A stretch of 24,508 bases of DNA from an uncultured Muribaculaceae bacterium (GCA_910576775.1 CAJTJV010000038.1:1-24508); one strand, 5' to 3'. Positions 1 to 7,927 are shown, counted from the first letter of the stretch. A program made the numbers and translations. The notes: a model not told the origin generated them from the letters alone.

Positions 1-122
1 CGGGGTTTTCACATTATGACGCCTCTCCGAGGCTCTCACGATACATGCACAAAATATCCTAAATGAAAGAGCCGTGGATTTAACATACTGTTTTCCGGCA
101 GCCATGCCCGAAAATACAGAAG
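1..122 (-). other. Window-edge segment downstream of pnuT with a short hairpin and an unproven partial reading frame
   Basis: No gene is recognised here. Bases 21-33 form a short perfect hairpin (GCCTC, loop TCC, GAGGC). On the minus strand a reading frame opens with ATG at 105 and stays open for 35 codons to the window edge; its translation begins MAAGKQYVKSTAL and has no domain I recognise. In Bacteroides relatives the gene after pnuT is often a thiamin pyrophosphokinase (tnr3), but this peptide does not resemble one. The segment may instead be non-coding or part of a dispersed intergenic repeat; the window is too short to decide. Confidence 0.2.
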
Positions 123-701
123 CTATCGGGCCTCAATCTTCATCAGCCGCAGCCATTTGCGGTAGCCGAATATGGCAATGACGGTATAGACGGCATAGAG
201 GATGGGGTAGAGCACAAGTCCCTTGTAAGCGTAGAGAAATGCGCTTACGGCGTCGACGATGAGCCAGGCAAGCCACTGTTCGGCATATTTGCGCGCCATC
301 ATCCACATACCGACAATCGACAGTGCTGTAGTGAATCCGTCGATATAAGGTACCGTGGAATCGGTGAAATTCTTAAGAATCCACGCCAGAAGCATCCACA
401 ACAGCACCGTGGCACCGACGGCACCGGCGCATACGCCGACAGTCACATGGCTTATTCTGAGCGGTTTTTTCTTCTTTTTACACATTCCGCCGTGTTTCCA
501 TACGATATAGCCGTAGACGGCGATGATGAGATAGTAGATGTTGATTGTGAAATCGGCGTAGATGCCTTTGGAGAAATAAAGCCACATCGAGATAGCCGGC
601 ATTATCATAGACGCGAGCCATACGCGCCTGTCGGCATGGTATTCCCACCAGAGGTATAGGATGCCGATTATAAAGCCGGTTATCTCGAGTGCTGTATCCA
701 T
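123..701 (-). CDS. pnuT: PnuT, inner-membrane thiamine transporter of the PnuC family
   Basis: A 192-residue, very hydrophobic protein with about seven predicted membrane segments, the usual size for PnuC-type transporters. PnuC proteins are facilitated carriers of vitamin precursors that are trapped inside the cell by phosphorylation. Family features seen are the N-terminal WWEYHADRRVW stretch (18-28), NIYYLIIAVYGY (54-65) and the C-terminal WLIVDAVSAFLYAYKGLVLY (146-165) followed by YGYRKW-like basic residues. By sequence alone the substrate could be nicotinamide riboside. Context decides for thiamine: its ATG lies one base after the stop of a TonB-dependent receptor whose leader carries a TPP riboswitch, so both are one thiamine-controlled transcript. 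This is the known Bacteroides arrangement (outer-membrane thiamine receptor plus PnuT). A basic loop KKKKK at 75-79 fits a cytoplasmic loop. Identity as PnuC family is firm; the substrate is an inference from the riboswitch. Confidence 0.88.
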   Translation of the reverse strand: MDTALEITGFIIGILYLWWEYHADRRVWLASMIMPAISMWLYFSKGIYADFTINIYYLIIAVYGYIVWKHGGMCKKKKKPLRISHVTVGVCAGAVGATVLLWMLLAWILKNFTDSTVPYIDGFTTALSIVGMWMMARKYAEQWLAWLIVDAVSAFLYAYKGLVLYPILYAVYTVIAIFGYRKWLRLMKIEAR

Positions 702-702
702 A

Positions 703-2928
703 TCAGAAAGTAAGGGCTATGTTGGCCATGACGTGAGCAGGCGCCTGGGCGGCATAGCCTGCGTAACGATATATTATTTTTTCGCCGTTTTCAACATAGT
801 AGCCTGCACCTGCATAGCCGTTGTTGAAATATTTCTCGTTGAAAATATTGTAGATGGAGAATCCGAGACGCAGGCTTTTTATTCCATGTATCCTGCGGAA
901 AGTATAGCCTAAGTGCAGGTCGCTTACAAAGTAGGCGTCGAGTACTGTCTCCTCGCTTTTTGCATTGTTCATGTATTGCTTGCCTACATAACGGCTTGCA
1001 AGCTGCGCGTCGAAACCTGCGACTTTGAAATTGAAGGCGTTGTTGAGGATGAAACCGGGGGAGAAGGCAATAGGGGTATCGCCACGTTCGAAAGATATAG
1101 GGTTGGTCCACTCGTCTTCGTATATGTATTCTGTGAAATTCTTTATGCGGTTGCGCGACAGAGTGGCGTTGATGTCCCAGTTGAACCATTTTAAGGGGCG
1201 TACGGCGGCCTGTAGCTCGATTCCCATGCGGTACGACGACGGAGTGTTGACACTTAGCGGATTGCCGGTGTCGGAAAGCTGTCCTGTTACTACGAGCTGG
1301 TCCTTGTAGTCCATGTAATAGAGGTTTATGCCCGCACTGACAATGCGGCTGTTGAAAGTATAGCCGAGCTCGTAATCGAAAAGACGTTCGGCTTCGGGCG
1401 CATGACGGGGGTCTCCGTCAGTGAAATTGTCTCGGGTGGGTTCTTTGTGCGCCACGCTCCATGATGCGAAGGCGCGGTGTGCGCCATTGGTGAAATTGAG
1501 GCCTACCTTGGGATTGAAGAAATCCCAGCGGCGGTCGACGGCGAGTTGTGCCGGGGAGCCGGTATTCCAGTCGTAGTTGTCGGATGCCCCATCTATAGTG
1601 TAGCTGATATGGCGGTATTGCAGATCTGCGAAGGCTGAGAAATAGCGTGCGAAATCAAAATTGGCGCGTGCGTAGATGTTGGAATCGAATTTCTTGCCTG
1701 TATTGTCATAATAGCGTTGGAGAGGATTTATCGCTCCCATATAGTTGCGCACCCATGCGATCTGGCCGTAGTGGCTACCGTGGAAATAGTTGGCGGCACC
1801 TCCGAAAATAACGTTCCAGTTCCCATCGCTGTAATTGAAATTGACGACACCGCCCCCGAAGCCGTTGTCATTTTTTTTCAGGCGTATCAGATCCGATTTT
1901 TCTACAATGTTTCCTTCGGCGTCCTTGAAATTGTCGAGTCCGTATTCAACGAGTGTGCGTTTTGTCTTGTACTGGTTGTAATAGCCGAAATCGTCGGTAT
2001 AATGCAGAGCCGCATTCATTCGCCAGCGGTCGCTGAGTGTCTGTGCCAGATGCAGTTGGAAATGATGCTGTATGTAGTTGTCCTTCTGGTCCGGGTAGTA
2101 CGCTCTGTTGCCTTCGGAGTCGGTGTATTCTCCGCAGGGATTATAGCGGCGGCCGTATTTCTCCATGTCTTCCTTCGAGGCATAGTCCCAGGCCATGTAA
2201 GTTTCTTCTTTGCCGCCGAAGGCCAGAAGGCGCAGCATTGTGCCGCCGTTCTGGTAGGCGGCCTGGCCGAAATAGCTCCATAGCTTCGAGGATGCGCGCT
2301 CTATGTAGCCGTCGCTTCCCATATGGGATATGCGGGCGTCGAAGCTCCAGTGGCCGCCGATAAGACCTGAACCTACGCGAAGCGTCTCGCGGTTGGTGTT
2401 GTACATGCCGTAGGAGCCTGAAATCTCTGCATACGGTTCCGTCGATGGTGCATCGGTGAGCATGTTGATACTTGCGCCGAAAGCTCCCGCACCGTTTACT
2501 GACGTGCCGGCGCCACGCTGTATCTGTATGTCGCGCAGCGACGACGCCAGATCCGGCATGTTCACCCAATAGACGTTGTGGCTTTCGGAATTGTTGATAG
2601 GAATGCCGTTGGCTGTGATATTGATTCGCGAACCGTCGGTGCCCCGCACGCGCAGGGACGTATATCCCATACCGGCGCCGGCGTCCGACGTTGTTATAAG
2701 CGAGGGAGTCATCTGGAGCAGATAGGGAATGTCGCGGCCGTCGTTATAGCTTTCGAGTTCTGCTCTTTTTACGTTTGTGAAGGCGATTGGAGTTTTTGAA
2801 TCGGCACGGTTGGCAACGATTTCAATTGGTTCGAGGGCTACGGTCGCCGTATCCCTGTTCTGCGCATGCGCAGATACGGCAACGCACGCACATAGTGCGG
2901 CGGCCGCAGGAAGAAAGTCTTTCTTCAT
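703..2928 (-). CDS. TonB-dependent outer-membrane receptor, probably for thiamine
   Basis: A 741-residue TonB-dependent receptor without the carboxypeptidase-like N-terminal extension. A signal peptide covers about residues 1-22 (cleavage after AHAQ). A likely TonB box/early plug segment (TVALEPIEIVANR) follows at about 29-41, then a plug domain with SLRVRGTDGSRINITANGIP and IQRGAGTSVNGAGAFGASIN, both classic receptor motifs. The remainder is a 22-strand-type barrel rich in aromatic strand ends, finishing with a terminal phenylalanine (ANIALTF) as expected for BAM-assembled barrels. It should take up its ligand across the outer membrane with TonB/ExbB/ExbD energy. The TPP riboswitch directly in front and the PnuT gene directly behind make thiamine or a phosphorylated form the likely ligand. 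The ATG at 2928 lies 3-4 bases from the P1 stem of the riboswitch, pointing to translational control. The receptor family is certain; the ligand is inferred. Confidence 0.92.
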   Translation of the reverse strand: MKKDFLPAAAALCACVAVSAHAQNRDTATVALEPIEIVANRADSKTPIAFTNVKRAELESYNDGRDIPYLLQMTPSLITTSDAGAGMGYTSLRVRGTDGSRINITANGIPINNSESHNVYWVNMPDLASSLRDIQIQRGAGTSVNGAGAFGASINMLTDAPSTEPYAEISGSYGMYNTNRETLRVGSGLIGGHWSFDARISHMGSDGYIERASSKLWSYFGQAAYQNGGTMLRLLAFGGKEETYMAWDYASKEDMEKYGRRYNPCGEYTDSEGNRAYYPDQKDNYIQHHFQLHLAQTLSDRWRMNAALHYTDDFGYYNQYKTKRTLVEYGLDNFKDAEGNIVEKSDLIRLKKNDNGFGGGVVNFNYSDGNWNVIFGGAANYFHGSHYGQIAWVRNYMGAINPLQRYYDNTGKKFDSNIYARANFDFARYFSAFADLQYRHISYTIDGASDNYDWNTGSPAQLAVDRRWDFFNPKVGLNFTNGAHRAFASWSVAHKEPTRDNFTDGDPRHAPEAERLFDYELGYTFNSRIVSAGINLYYMDYKDQLVVTGQLSDTGNPLSVNTPSSYRMGIELQAAVRPLKWFNWDINATLSRNRIKNFTEYIYEDEWTNPISFERGDTPIAFSPGFILNNAFNFKVAGFDAQLASRYVGKQYMNNAKSEETVLDAYFVSDLHLGYTFRRIHGIKSLRLGFSIYNIFNEKYFNNGYAGAGYYVENGEKIIYRYAGYAAQAPAHVMANIALTF

Positions 2929-2931
2929 TGC

Positions 2932-3023
2932 ATTTTTTCTCTACGCCGGTATTATCCGGATCAGGTTATAAGGGTATAATCTCAGCCATTGCCTTTTTGG
3001 GGCAAGGGGGCACCCCCAAAAAT
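2932..3023 (-). promoter_or_regulatory. TPP riboswitch (THI element)
   Basis: Read on the minus strand, the segment contains the conserved TPP aptamer blocks in order: GGGGGTGCC, then GGCTGAGATTATACCCTT, then AACCTGATCCGGATAATACC and GGCGTAGAGA. An optional P3a-type stem (TTGCC/GGCAA) sits between the first two blocks. P1 can form between 3018-3023 (AUUUUU) and 2932-2937 (AAAAAU). There is no terminator hairpin with a U run between the aptamer and the ATG at 2928, so control is most likely at translation: ligand-stabilised P1 would hold the A-rich segment just ahead of the start codon. The element indicates that the receptor and PnuT are repressed when thiamine pyrophosphate is plentiful. Confidence 0.95.
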
Positions 3024-3036
3024 ATGTTATGTTCTC

Positions 3037-3059
3037 GCGGAACGGATTTACCGTTCCGC
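3037..3059 (-). repeat. Perfect 9-bp hairpin at the predicted 5' end of the thiamine operon mRNA
   Basis: GCGGAACGG and CCGTTCCGC pair perfectly around a 5-base loop. It lies between the promoter -7 box (3063-3070) and the TPP aptamer. With transcription expected to start a few bases after the -7 box, the hairpin would be at the very 5' end of the transcript. No U run follows it on the minus strand (next bases GAGAACAT), so it is a poor intrinsic terminator for the acyl-CoA synthetase gene upstream. A stabilising 5' stem is the simplest reading. Confidence 0.6.
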
Positions 3060-3062
3060 CCG

Positions 3063-3092
3063 CAAAGTTAGTAAAAAATTCTTAAACAGCAA
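3063..3092 (-). promoter_or_regulatory. Bacteroidetes-type promoter of the thiamine uptake operon
   Basis: On the minus strand TTG (3090-3092), a 19-base spacer and TAACTTTG (3063-3070) match the Bacteroidetes consensus TTTG-N19-21-TAnnTTTG. It begins directly after the stop codon of the acyl-CoA synthetase gene (3093-3095), so the promoter occupies essentially the whole gap before the leader. The start site is expected at about 3058-3060. Confidence 0.72.
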
Positions 3093-4811
3093 TTATCCGT
3101 GCTGAAGATGCTGCATATCGGCCTCGCGGATAGCCACATGGCGAATTTTACCGGATATGGTCTTGGGAAGTTCCTTGACGAATTCGATGATTCGCGGGTA
3201 TTTGTAGGGCGCCGTGATGCGCTTCACATGATTCTGTATTTCCTTGATTAGATCGGCACCGGCACGGGCTATATAGTCTTTTGCCAGTACTATGGTGGCC
3301 TTTACAACTTGTCCGCGTACCTCGTCGGGAACTGCCGTGACGGCGCATTCCACGACTGCCGGATGCGTCAGACATGCGCTTTCGACCTCGAACGGCCCTA
3401 TGCGGTAGCCCGACGACTTTATGACGTCGTCCTTGCGTCCTACGAACCAAAGATAACCGTCCTCATCGCGCCATGCGATGTCGCCGGTGAAATAGTAGCC
3501 GTCGTGACGCGTACGGGCTGTCAGCTCCGGGTCGTCAAGGTATTCCTTGAAGAGCCCGGCCGGTTTTGTGCCGTTCTCTGGCAGACGGATGGCAATTTCG
3601 CCTTCCTCGCCCGGAACGGCTTCTTCCATATTCCGGTTGAGTATATGTATATCGTATTGCGGATTCGGAAGACCCATCGACCCGGGTTTTGGCTTCATCC
3701 AGGGGAACGTGCCTACGGTGAGCGTCGTCTCGGTCTGTCCGAAGCCCTCGCGGAGTGCTACTCCGGTGAGTTCACGCCATTTTTCTGCTACCGAAGGGTT
3801 CATGGCTTCTCCGGCTGTGGTGCACCATTCGAGCGCCGACAGGTTATAGCGTCTGATATTTTCACGAATCATGAAGCGATAGACCGTAGGAGGTGCGCAG
3901 AACGATGTGATGCGGTATTTCTCCATTATTTCGAGCAGCTTTGCCGGTTCGAACTTGTTGAAATCGTAGACGAACACCTCGGCGCCGGCAAGCCATTGCC
4001 CGTAGAGTTTTCCCCAGACAGCCTTTCCCCAGCCGGTATCGGCGACGGTGAGATGCCGCGATCCCGGGTGCAGATTGTGCCAGTACGATGCGGTGACGAT
4101 ATGCCCGAGAGGATATGTGAAATCATGGGCTACCATTTTTGGTTCGCCTGAGGTGCCTGAGGTGAAATAGAGGAGCATGGTATCGTCGTTCTCATTGGCG
4201 TGTTCGGGACGCATGAAAGGCGCGGCGTTTTCTACGCAGGAGTCCATGTCGAGCCATCCATCAGGTACGACCGGGCCGGTTGAGACAAGGTGCCGCAGAG
4301 TGGGGCAGTGCGGTGCCGCCTCGTCGATATGGGCTGTTATATCCTCGTCGCCGGCTGCTACAATCATCTTTATGTCGGCTTTTTCGCATCGGTATATGAT
4401 GTCGGCGGAAGTAAGCAGGTGGGTCGCCGGTATAGCGACGGCGCCGAGTTTATGCAATGCCATCATGGATGTCCAGAACTGACGGTGGCGCTTGAGAATC
4501 AGCATTACTCTGTCGCCATGGCCGATTCCGAGTGACTGGAAGAATGAAGCCGTAGCATCGGAAAGTGACGATATGTCGGCGAATGTATATCGGACCTCGG
4601 CACCTTTGTCATCGGTCCATAGGAGTGCGGGCCGTTTTGGGTCTTCGGTGGCTATGTGGTCTACGACGTCGTATGCAAAATTGAATCTTTCGGGAATCGT
4701 TATATGCAGATTCTCGCAGAAATCTTCGTATGAAATGAAATCTGTTTTAGTCAAGTACCTTTCAATCATAGTGGAAACGTGTATATAACTCACGGAATCC
4801 ATGCGTTGCAT
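3093..4811 (-). CDS. AMP-forming acyl-CoA synthetase (acetate/medium-chain type)
   Basis: A 572-residue member of the ANL adenylating superfamily, which activates a carboxylic acid to an acyl-adenylate and then to acyl-CoA in the cytoplasm. All core motifs are present: the phosphate-binding TSGTSGEPK (217-225), GFGQTE (356-361), YFTGD (440-444), the hinge region GRKDDVIKSSGYRIGP (458-473) and the catalytic lysine in PKTISGKIR (Lys 555). The layout is closest to the acetyl-CoA/medium-chain (ACSM-like) synthetases of Bacteroidales; the acid cannot be read from the sequence. The ATG at 4811 is preceded by AAAGGA at good spacing, so I kept it. An in-frame ATG at 4769 (MIERYLTKTDF) is where many relatives appear to begin and is a real alternative. 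A promoter at 4883-4912 serves it. It is on the same strand as the thiamine operon, but that operon has its own promoter. Confidence 0.9.
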   Translation of the reverse strand: MQRMDSVSYIHVSTMIERYLTKTDFISYEDFCENLHITIPERFNFAYDVVDHIATEDPKRPALLWTDDKGAEVRYTFADISSLSDATASFFQSLGIGHGDRVMLILKRHRQFWTSMMALHKLGAVAIPATHLLTSADIIYRCEKADIKMIVAAGDEDITAHIDEAAPHCPTLRHLVSTGPVVPDGWLDMDSCVENAAPFMRPEHANENDDTMLLYFTSGTSGEPKMVAHDFTYPLGHIVTASYWHNLHPGSRHLTVADTGWGKAVWGKLYGQWLAGAEVFVYDFNKFEPAKLLEIMEKYRITSFCAPPTVYRFMIRENIRRYNLSALEWCTTAGEAMNPSVAEKWRELTGVALREGFGQTETTLTVGTFPWMKPKPGSMGLPNPQYDIHILNRNMEEAVPGEEGEIAIRLPENGTKPAGLFKEYLDDPELTARTRHDGYYFTGDIAWRDEDGYLWFVGRKDDVIKSSGYRIGPFEVESACLTHPAVVECAVTAVPDEVRGQVVKATIVLAKDYIARAGADLIKEIQNHVKRITAPYKYPRIIEFVKELPKTISGKIRHVAIREADMQHLQHG

Positions 4812-4882
4812 GTTTTTCCTTTAAAGTTGATTCTTAATATAAAATCGGTGAATGTCTTATTATAATCTGGAATTTCAACGCA

Positions 4883-4912
4883 CAAACCTACGAAAAGTTT
4901 TTTATCTGACAA
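4883..4912 (-). promoter_or_regulatory. Bacteroidetes-type promoter of the acyl-CoA synthetase gene
   Basis: On the minus strand TTG (4910-4912), 19 bases and TAGGTTTG (4883-4890) match the TTTG-N19-21-TAnnTTTG consensus. Transcription would begin near 4879, giving a leader of about 67 bases before the ATG at 4811. Confidence 0.7.
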
Positions 4913-4952
4913 AATTGATAATAATTTTTAAACTTTCATGGTCGCAAAATGG

Positions 4953-4987
4953 AGCAGGATAGTGCGCGCGCCGCGCACTATCCTGCT
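4953..4987. terminator. Perfect 16-bp hairpin after the beta-barrel gene, probable terminator
   Basis: AGCAGGATAGTGCGCG (4953-4968) and its exact complement (4972-4987) flank a 3-base loop, 22 bases past the stop of the outer-membrane beta-barrel gene. The stem is unusually long and GC-rich for a terminator. On the minus strand it is followed by CCATTTTGCG rather than a clean U run, so termination may rely on stem strength or another factor. It also insulates the acyl-CoA synthetase promoter downstream. Confidence 0.6.
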
Positions 4988-5009
4988 TTATTGTATTTAT
5001 GCAAGTGTT

Positions 5010-7796
5010 TTAAAATCGTGGTCTGCCTCCGGGAGGCGGGCCGCCCGGTCCGCGGTGTCCGCCCGGACCGAAACGGTCGGTGTTGGGTTGCTCTCCGCTT
5101 TTGAATGTTGTGAAGCGGTAGCTCAGGCTAACCTGAAAATAACGTCCGAGGGAATTGTAGCGGGTATCGATGATTTCTGTTGTCGATGTGCTGCGCTGAA
5201 CGTTGGAACGCTGTCCGAGGATGTCATAGGCTTTCAAGCTGACCGTCATGGCCTTGCCTTTGAGGAACTGGTATGAAAGGGTAGCGTTCCACATCCAGGT
5301 GCTGGTATCGAAATCGCCCATGCCGGAGGTTGCTGTATAATTGAGGTCTGTTCCGATTACGATGCCTATAGGAGTGTAATAGGTTCCGTAAAAAGAGCCT
5401 CCGTATCGGTGGGTTAGGTTGTTGCCGTTTGTGCGTGGGATAGAGTAGTGGATGGCCTGGAGCCCGTAGCGGGGACGGAATTCAAGTTCCAGATTGTCGG
5501 GACGCCATGCAATACCGAAGCTTTCGTTTACACTGAAATTGTTTGAACGGTAGCGCTGTGCGCCTTCGAAACCGACGCCGGAACTGAAATTGAGGAAGAT
5601 GTGGTTATTGATTGTGAATGCGCGGTTTTTTAACGGGAATGATACCATATTCATACCACGTATGTTCCATACGCCGCTGACGTTTTCGTAGGTAGTGGTA
5701 CGTCCGCCGGTCTGGCTGTCGGATGTTACCTTCGATACAACGGCGTTCTGTTGCATCTGGCCGTCGATCATCGCCATTATGGAGCGCTGTGCCTCGGAGT
5801 TGAAATCCTGGAACCGCACATGTGCCGAGTGGGTGAACGTGGGGTTGAGGTTCGGGTTACCGATTATGATGTTCAACGGGTTCGACATATCGGCGACAGG
5901 CTGCAGCTGTGTCATCGACGGCTGCGATGAGCGGCCGTTATAGAATGCCATAAGGCTGCGGGTTTTGCTCAGTTTAAGGCGGTAGCGCAGGAAAGGCGCG
6001 TAGTTGAGAACATTTCGGCGAGGAATGTCCTTGTTGGAGTCTATCAGGTTCTTCGACTGCGATGACTGCGGAACCACGGATATGCCGACATTGAGGTTGG
6101 CGTTTTTAGTCACGTGGCGGTAACCAAGACGTATGTTATGGTTGATGAAATCGTTGCGGAAACTGTTGGAAAGCTCGCTGTTGAATTTCAACCACGACTC
6201 ACCGTCTTCTGGATACTGGCGGTCGTAGGTGTATTTGTCCGCGTTGTTCCACCGGTAGGAGAAGCGGTATTCAAGAGTCATGAAATCGCGGTTGCTATGG
6301 CCTATAGGTTCTGTCCAGCTCAGTCGGGTTGTCACGTTGTTGCTCCAGGTGTGGTTGTCGGCGTACTGGTCGTATTCGTCAATGGAATCGAGCAAATGAA
6401 ATATGTTGCGTGAATAAGTATCGGAATTTTCATGGACGTTGCTCATTCGGTACTGTGCCATGACGGAGAATGCTCGTCCCGGACGCGAGCGGAACTTGTG
6501 GTTGTAGATCAAGTTGCCACCGAATTCAACGGATTTGCCGTCGGAATTGCCTCTGTTGTCGCTCTCGGTTACAAGATGTTGGCCAAAGGCATCAGCAAAG
6601 GTCTTGGAAGACTCGTTGGACCAGGAATCGTTGTAATTGAGCGAGACGTTGGGGCGGAATTCGAGAGTGTTGAAACTGTCCGGATTCCAGAGAACTCGGA
6701 AATCAGCGCGGAAATTATGGCCTTTATCGCGGCTTTCCTTGTGCGACTGTACGAGTGATGTGCTGTCGGCGAATATTCGCTGTCGGTCGGATGAGGTGCG
6801 TGTGTCGCGGTCGGTATGGCTGTAGAGTACGTTGCCCCCTACACGGAATTTCTCTTCTTTGCCTATATTGAAATTTATGCCGAAGGCCTGCGACGAGGTG
6901 ATTCCATTATCGCCTCCGAAGCGGCGGAAACGGCCTGAGGCGCCGTCGGCGAAGCCCGGTTCGTTGACGTTGTTGGCGCCACCGAGAAATGTTATCTGGT
7001 TGCCGTTCCAGAAGCGGTTGACGGTAAAATTACCTTTGTATCGGTCGTCGGTGCCGTAACCTGCCTCGATATTGCCGAACCAACCGTTGTTCATCCCTTT
7101 CTTTACCGTAAGGTTGATGACAGTCTCGTCCTCGCCGTCGTCTACACCTGTAAGACGCGCAAGATCGCTCTTACGGTTTACAACCTGTAGTTTTTCCACT
7201 ATGTCAACAGGGAGATTCTTGGATGCCACGGTAGGATCATCGCTGAAAAATTCCTTGCCGTCGACGAGAATCTTCTTCACCTCTTGGCCGTTGGCAGTGA
7301 TTTTGCCGTCGCTGCCTACCTCTACACCCGGAAGACGTTTGAGAAGATCCTCAACAACGGAATTGGGCTGTGTCTTGTAGCTTGCGGCACTGAATTCAAC
7401 AGTGTCTTCCATCACCTTTATAGGTGTGCGGATTCCGGTGACTACTGCATCGCGCAGGGCTATGGCGCTTTCTTCGAGAACGAAGGGCTTCAGGCGCAAG
7501 TCCTTGTCGCCCACGTTGATGTCGCGCATCTGTGTGGCGTAGCCTACATAGGAGGCCTCGACAATATATTTGCCGGCCTTTATGTTGCTCAGGGTAAATG
7601 CGCCGTCGGCATTGGTAACACTGCCTTTAACGACTGTGGAATCTTTAGACGTAAGTAATCTAACGGAGGCCTGAATCAGAGCCTCGCCATTGTTATCGGT
7701 TATGCGTCCGCGAAGCGTGGCGGCCGTCACGGTCGCCACGTTCATGAATGCAAAAACCATCAAAACAATAAAATTTCTCAATTCTCTCATTTTCAT
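5010..7796 (-). CDS. Outer-membrane beta-barrel protein of the TonB-receptor-like family (carboxypeptidase-like domain, plug, OMP_b-brl_3-type barrel)
   Basis: A 928-residue protein. Residues 1-25 form a signal peptide (cleavage near TVTAA). Residues about 27-100 are a carboxypeptidase-regulatory-like beta-sandwich (LRGRITDNNGEALIQASVRL, GAFTLSNIKAGKYIVEASYV). A plug-like segment follows with VVEDLLKRLPGVEV, LVDGKEFFSDDP and LQVVNRKSDLARLTG. The rest is a large barrel with strand-like repeats typical of the outer membrane beta-barrel family of Bacteroidetes, which resembles TonB receptors but usually has no SusD partner; none is present here. The C-terminus is unusual, ending in a Gly/Pro-rich tail (GPGGHRGPGGPPPGGRPRF) after the last strand SLSYRF. 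Cargo is unknown. The gene stands alone with its own promoter and terminator. The first ATG (7796) sits at the predicted transcription start; the ATG two codons later (7790) is an alternative start. Confidence 0.88.
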   Translation of the reverse strand: MKMRELRNFIVLMVFAFMNVATVTAATLRGRITDNNGEALIQASVRLLTSKDSTVVKGSVTNADGAFTLSNIKAGKYIVEASYVGYATQMRDINVGDKDLRLKPFVLEESAIALRDAVVTGIRTPIKVMEDTVEFSAASYKTQPNSVVEDLLKRLPGVEVGSDGKITANGQEVKKILVDGKEFFSDDPTVASKNLPVDIVEKLQVVNRKSDLARLTGVDDGEDETVINLTVKKGMNNGWFGNIEAGYGTDDRYKGNFTVNRFWNGNQITFLGGANNVNEPGFADGASGRFRRFGGDNGITSSQAFGINFNIGKEEKFRVGGNVLYSHTDRDTRTSSDRQRIFADSTSLVQSHKESRDKGHNFRADFRVLWNPDSFNTLEFRPNVSLNYNDSWSNESSKTFADAFGQHLVTESDNRGNSDGKSVEFGGNLIYNHKFRSRPGRAFSVMAQYRMSNVHENSDTYSRNIFHLLDSIDEYDQYADNHTWSNNVTTRLSWTEPIGHSNRDFMTLEYRFSYRWNNADKYTYDRQYPEDGESWLKFNSELSNSFRNDFINHNIRLGYRHVTKNANLNVGISVVPQSSQSKNLIDSNKDIPRRNVLNYAPFLRYRLKLSKTRSLMAFYNGRSSQPSMTQLQPVADMSNPLNIIIGNPNLNPTFTHSAHVRFQDFNSEAQRSIMAMIDGQMQQNAVVSKVTSDSQTGGRTTTYENVSGVWNIRGMNMVSFPLKNRAFTINNHIFLNFSSGVGFEGAQRYRSNNFSVNESFGIAWRPDNLELEFRPRYGLQAIHYSIPRTNGNNLTHRYGGSFYGTYYTPIGIVIGTDLNYTATSGMGDFDTSTWMWNATLSYQFLKGKAMTVSLKAYDILGQRSNVQRSTSTTEIIDTRYNSLGRYFQVSLSYRFTTFKSGEQPNTDRFGPGGHRGPGGPPPGGRPRF

Positions 7797-7800
7797 GTCG

Positions 7801-7831
7801 CAAAATTATACCATCATTTCCATTGTCGCAA
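7801..7831 (-). promoter_or_regulatory. Bacteroidetes-type promoter of the beta-barrel gene, placing the start site at the ATG
   Basis: On the minus strand TTG (7829-7831), 20 bases and TAATTTTG (7801-7808) fit the consensus exactly. The -7 box ends only 4 bases before the ATG at 7796, so the message would be leaderless or start translation at the second ATG (7790) with a leader of a few bases. Confidence 0.62.
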
Positions 7832-7927
7832 CACTCTACCGACAAAACAGCCGTATTTTATCGACAAATGCCCCTGTAAGTCAGATTAGATGCCATTTCG
7901 CTCATTCCTTACTATCGCAAAGACAAA

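Noticed and set aside
3037..3059. Hairpin read as terminator of the acyl-CoA synthetase gene
   Set aside because: No U run follows on the minus strand, and it lies downstream of the thiamine operon promoter, so it would stop that operon as well.
3309..4151. Plus-strand frame of 280 codons inside the acyl-CoA synthetase gene
   Set aside because: It is antisense to an intact enzyme with every catalytic motif, and its own translation matches nothing I recognise.
6104..6119. Second parS-like site (contains TCACGTGG)
   Set aside because: Only the central CACGTG core matches; the outer TGTT/AACA arms are absent, and it lies inside the beta-barrel gene.
703..7796. SusC/SusD-type polysaccharide utilisation locus
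   Set aside because: Two TonB-receptor-type barrels are present, but no SusD lipoprotein, glycoside hydrolase or sensor/anti-sigma gene is found near them.
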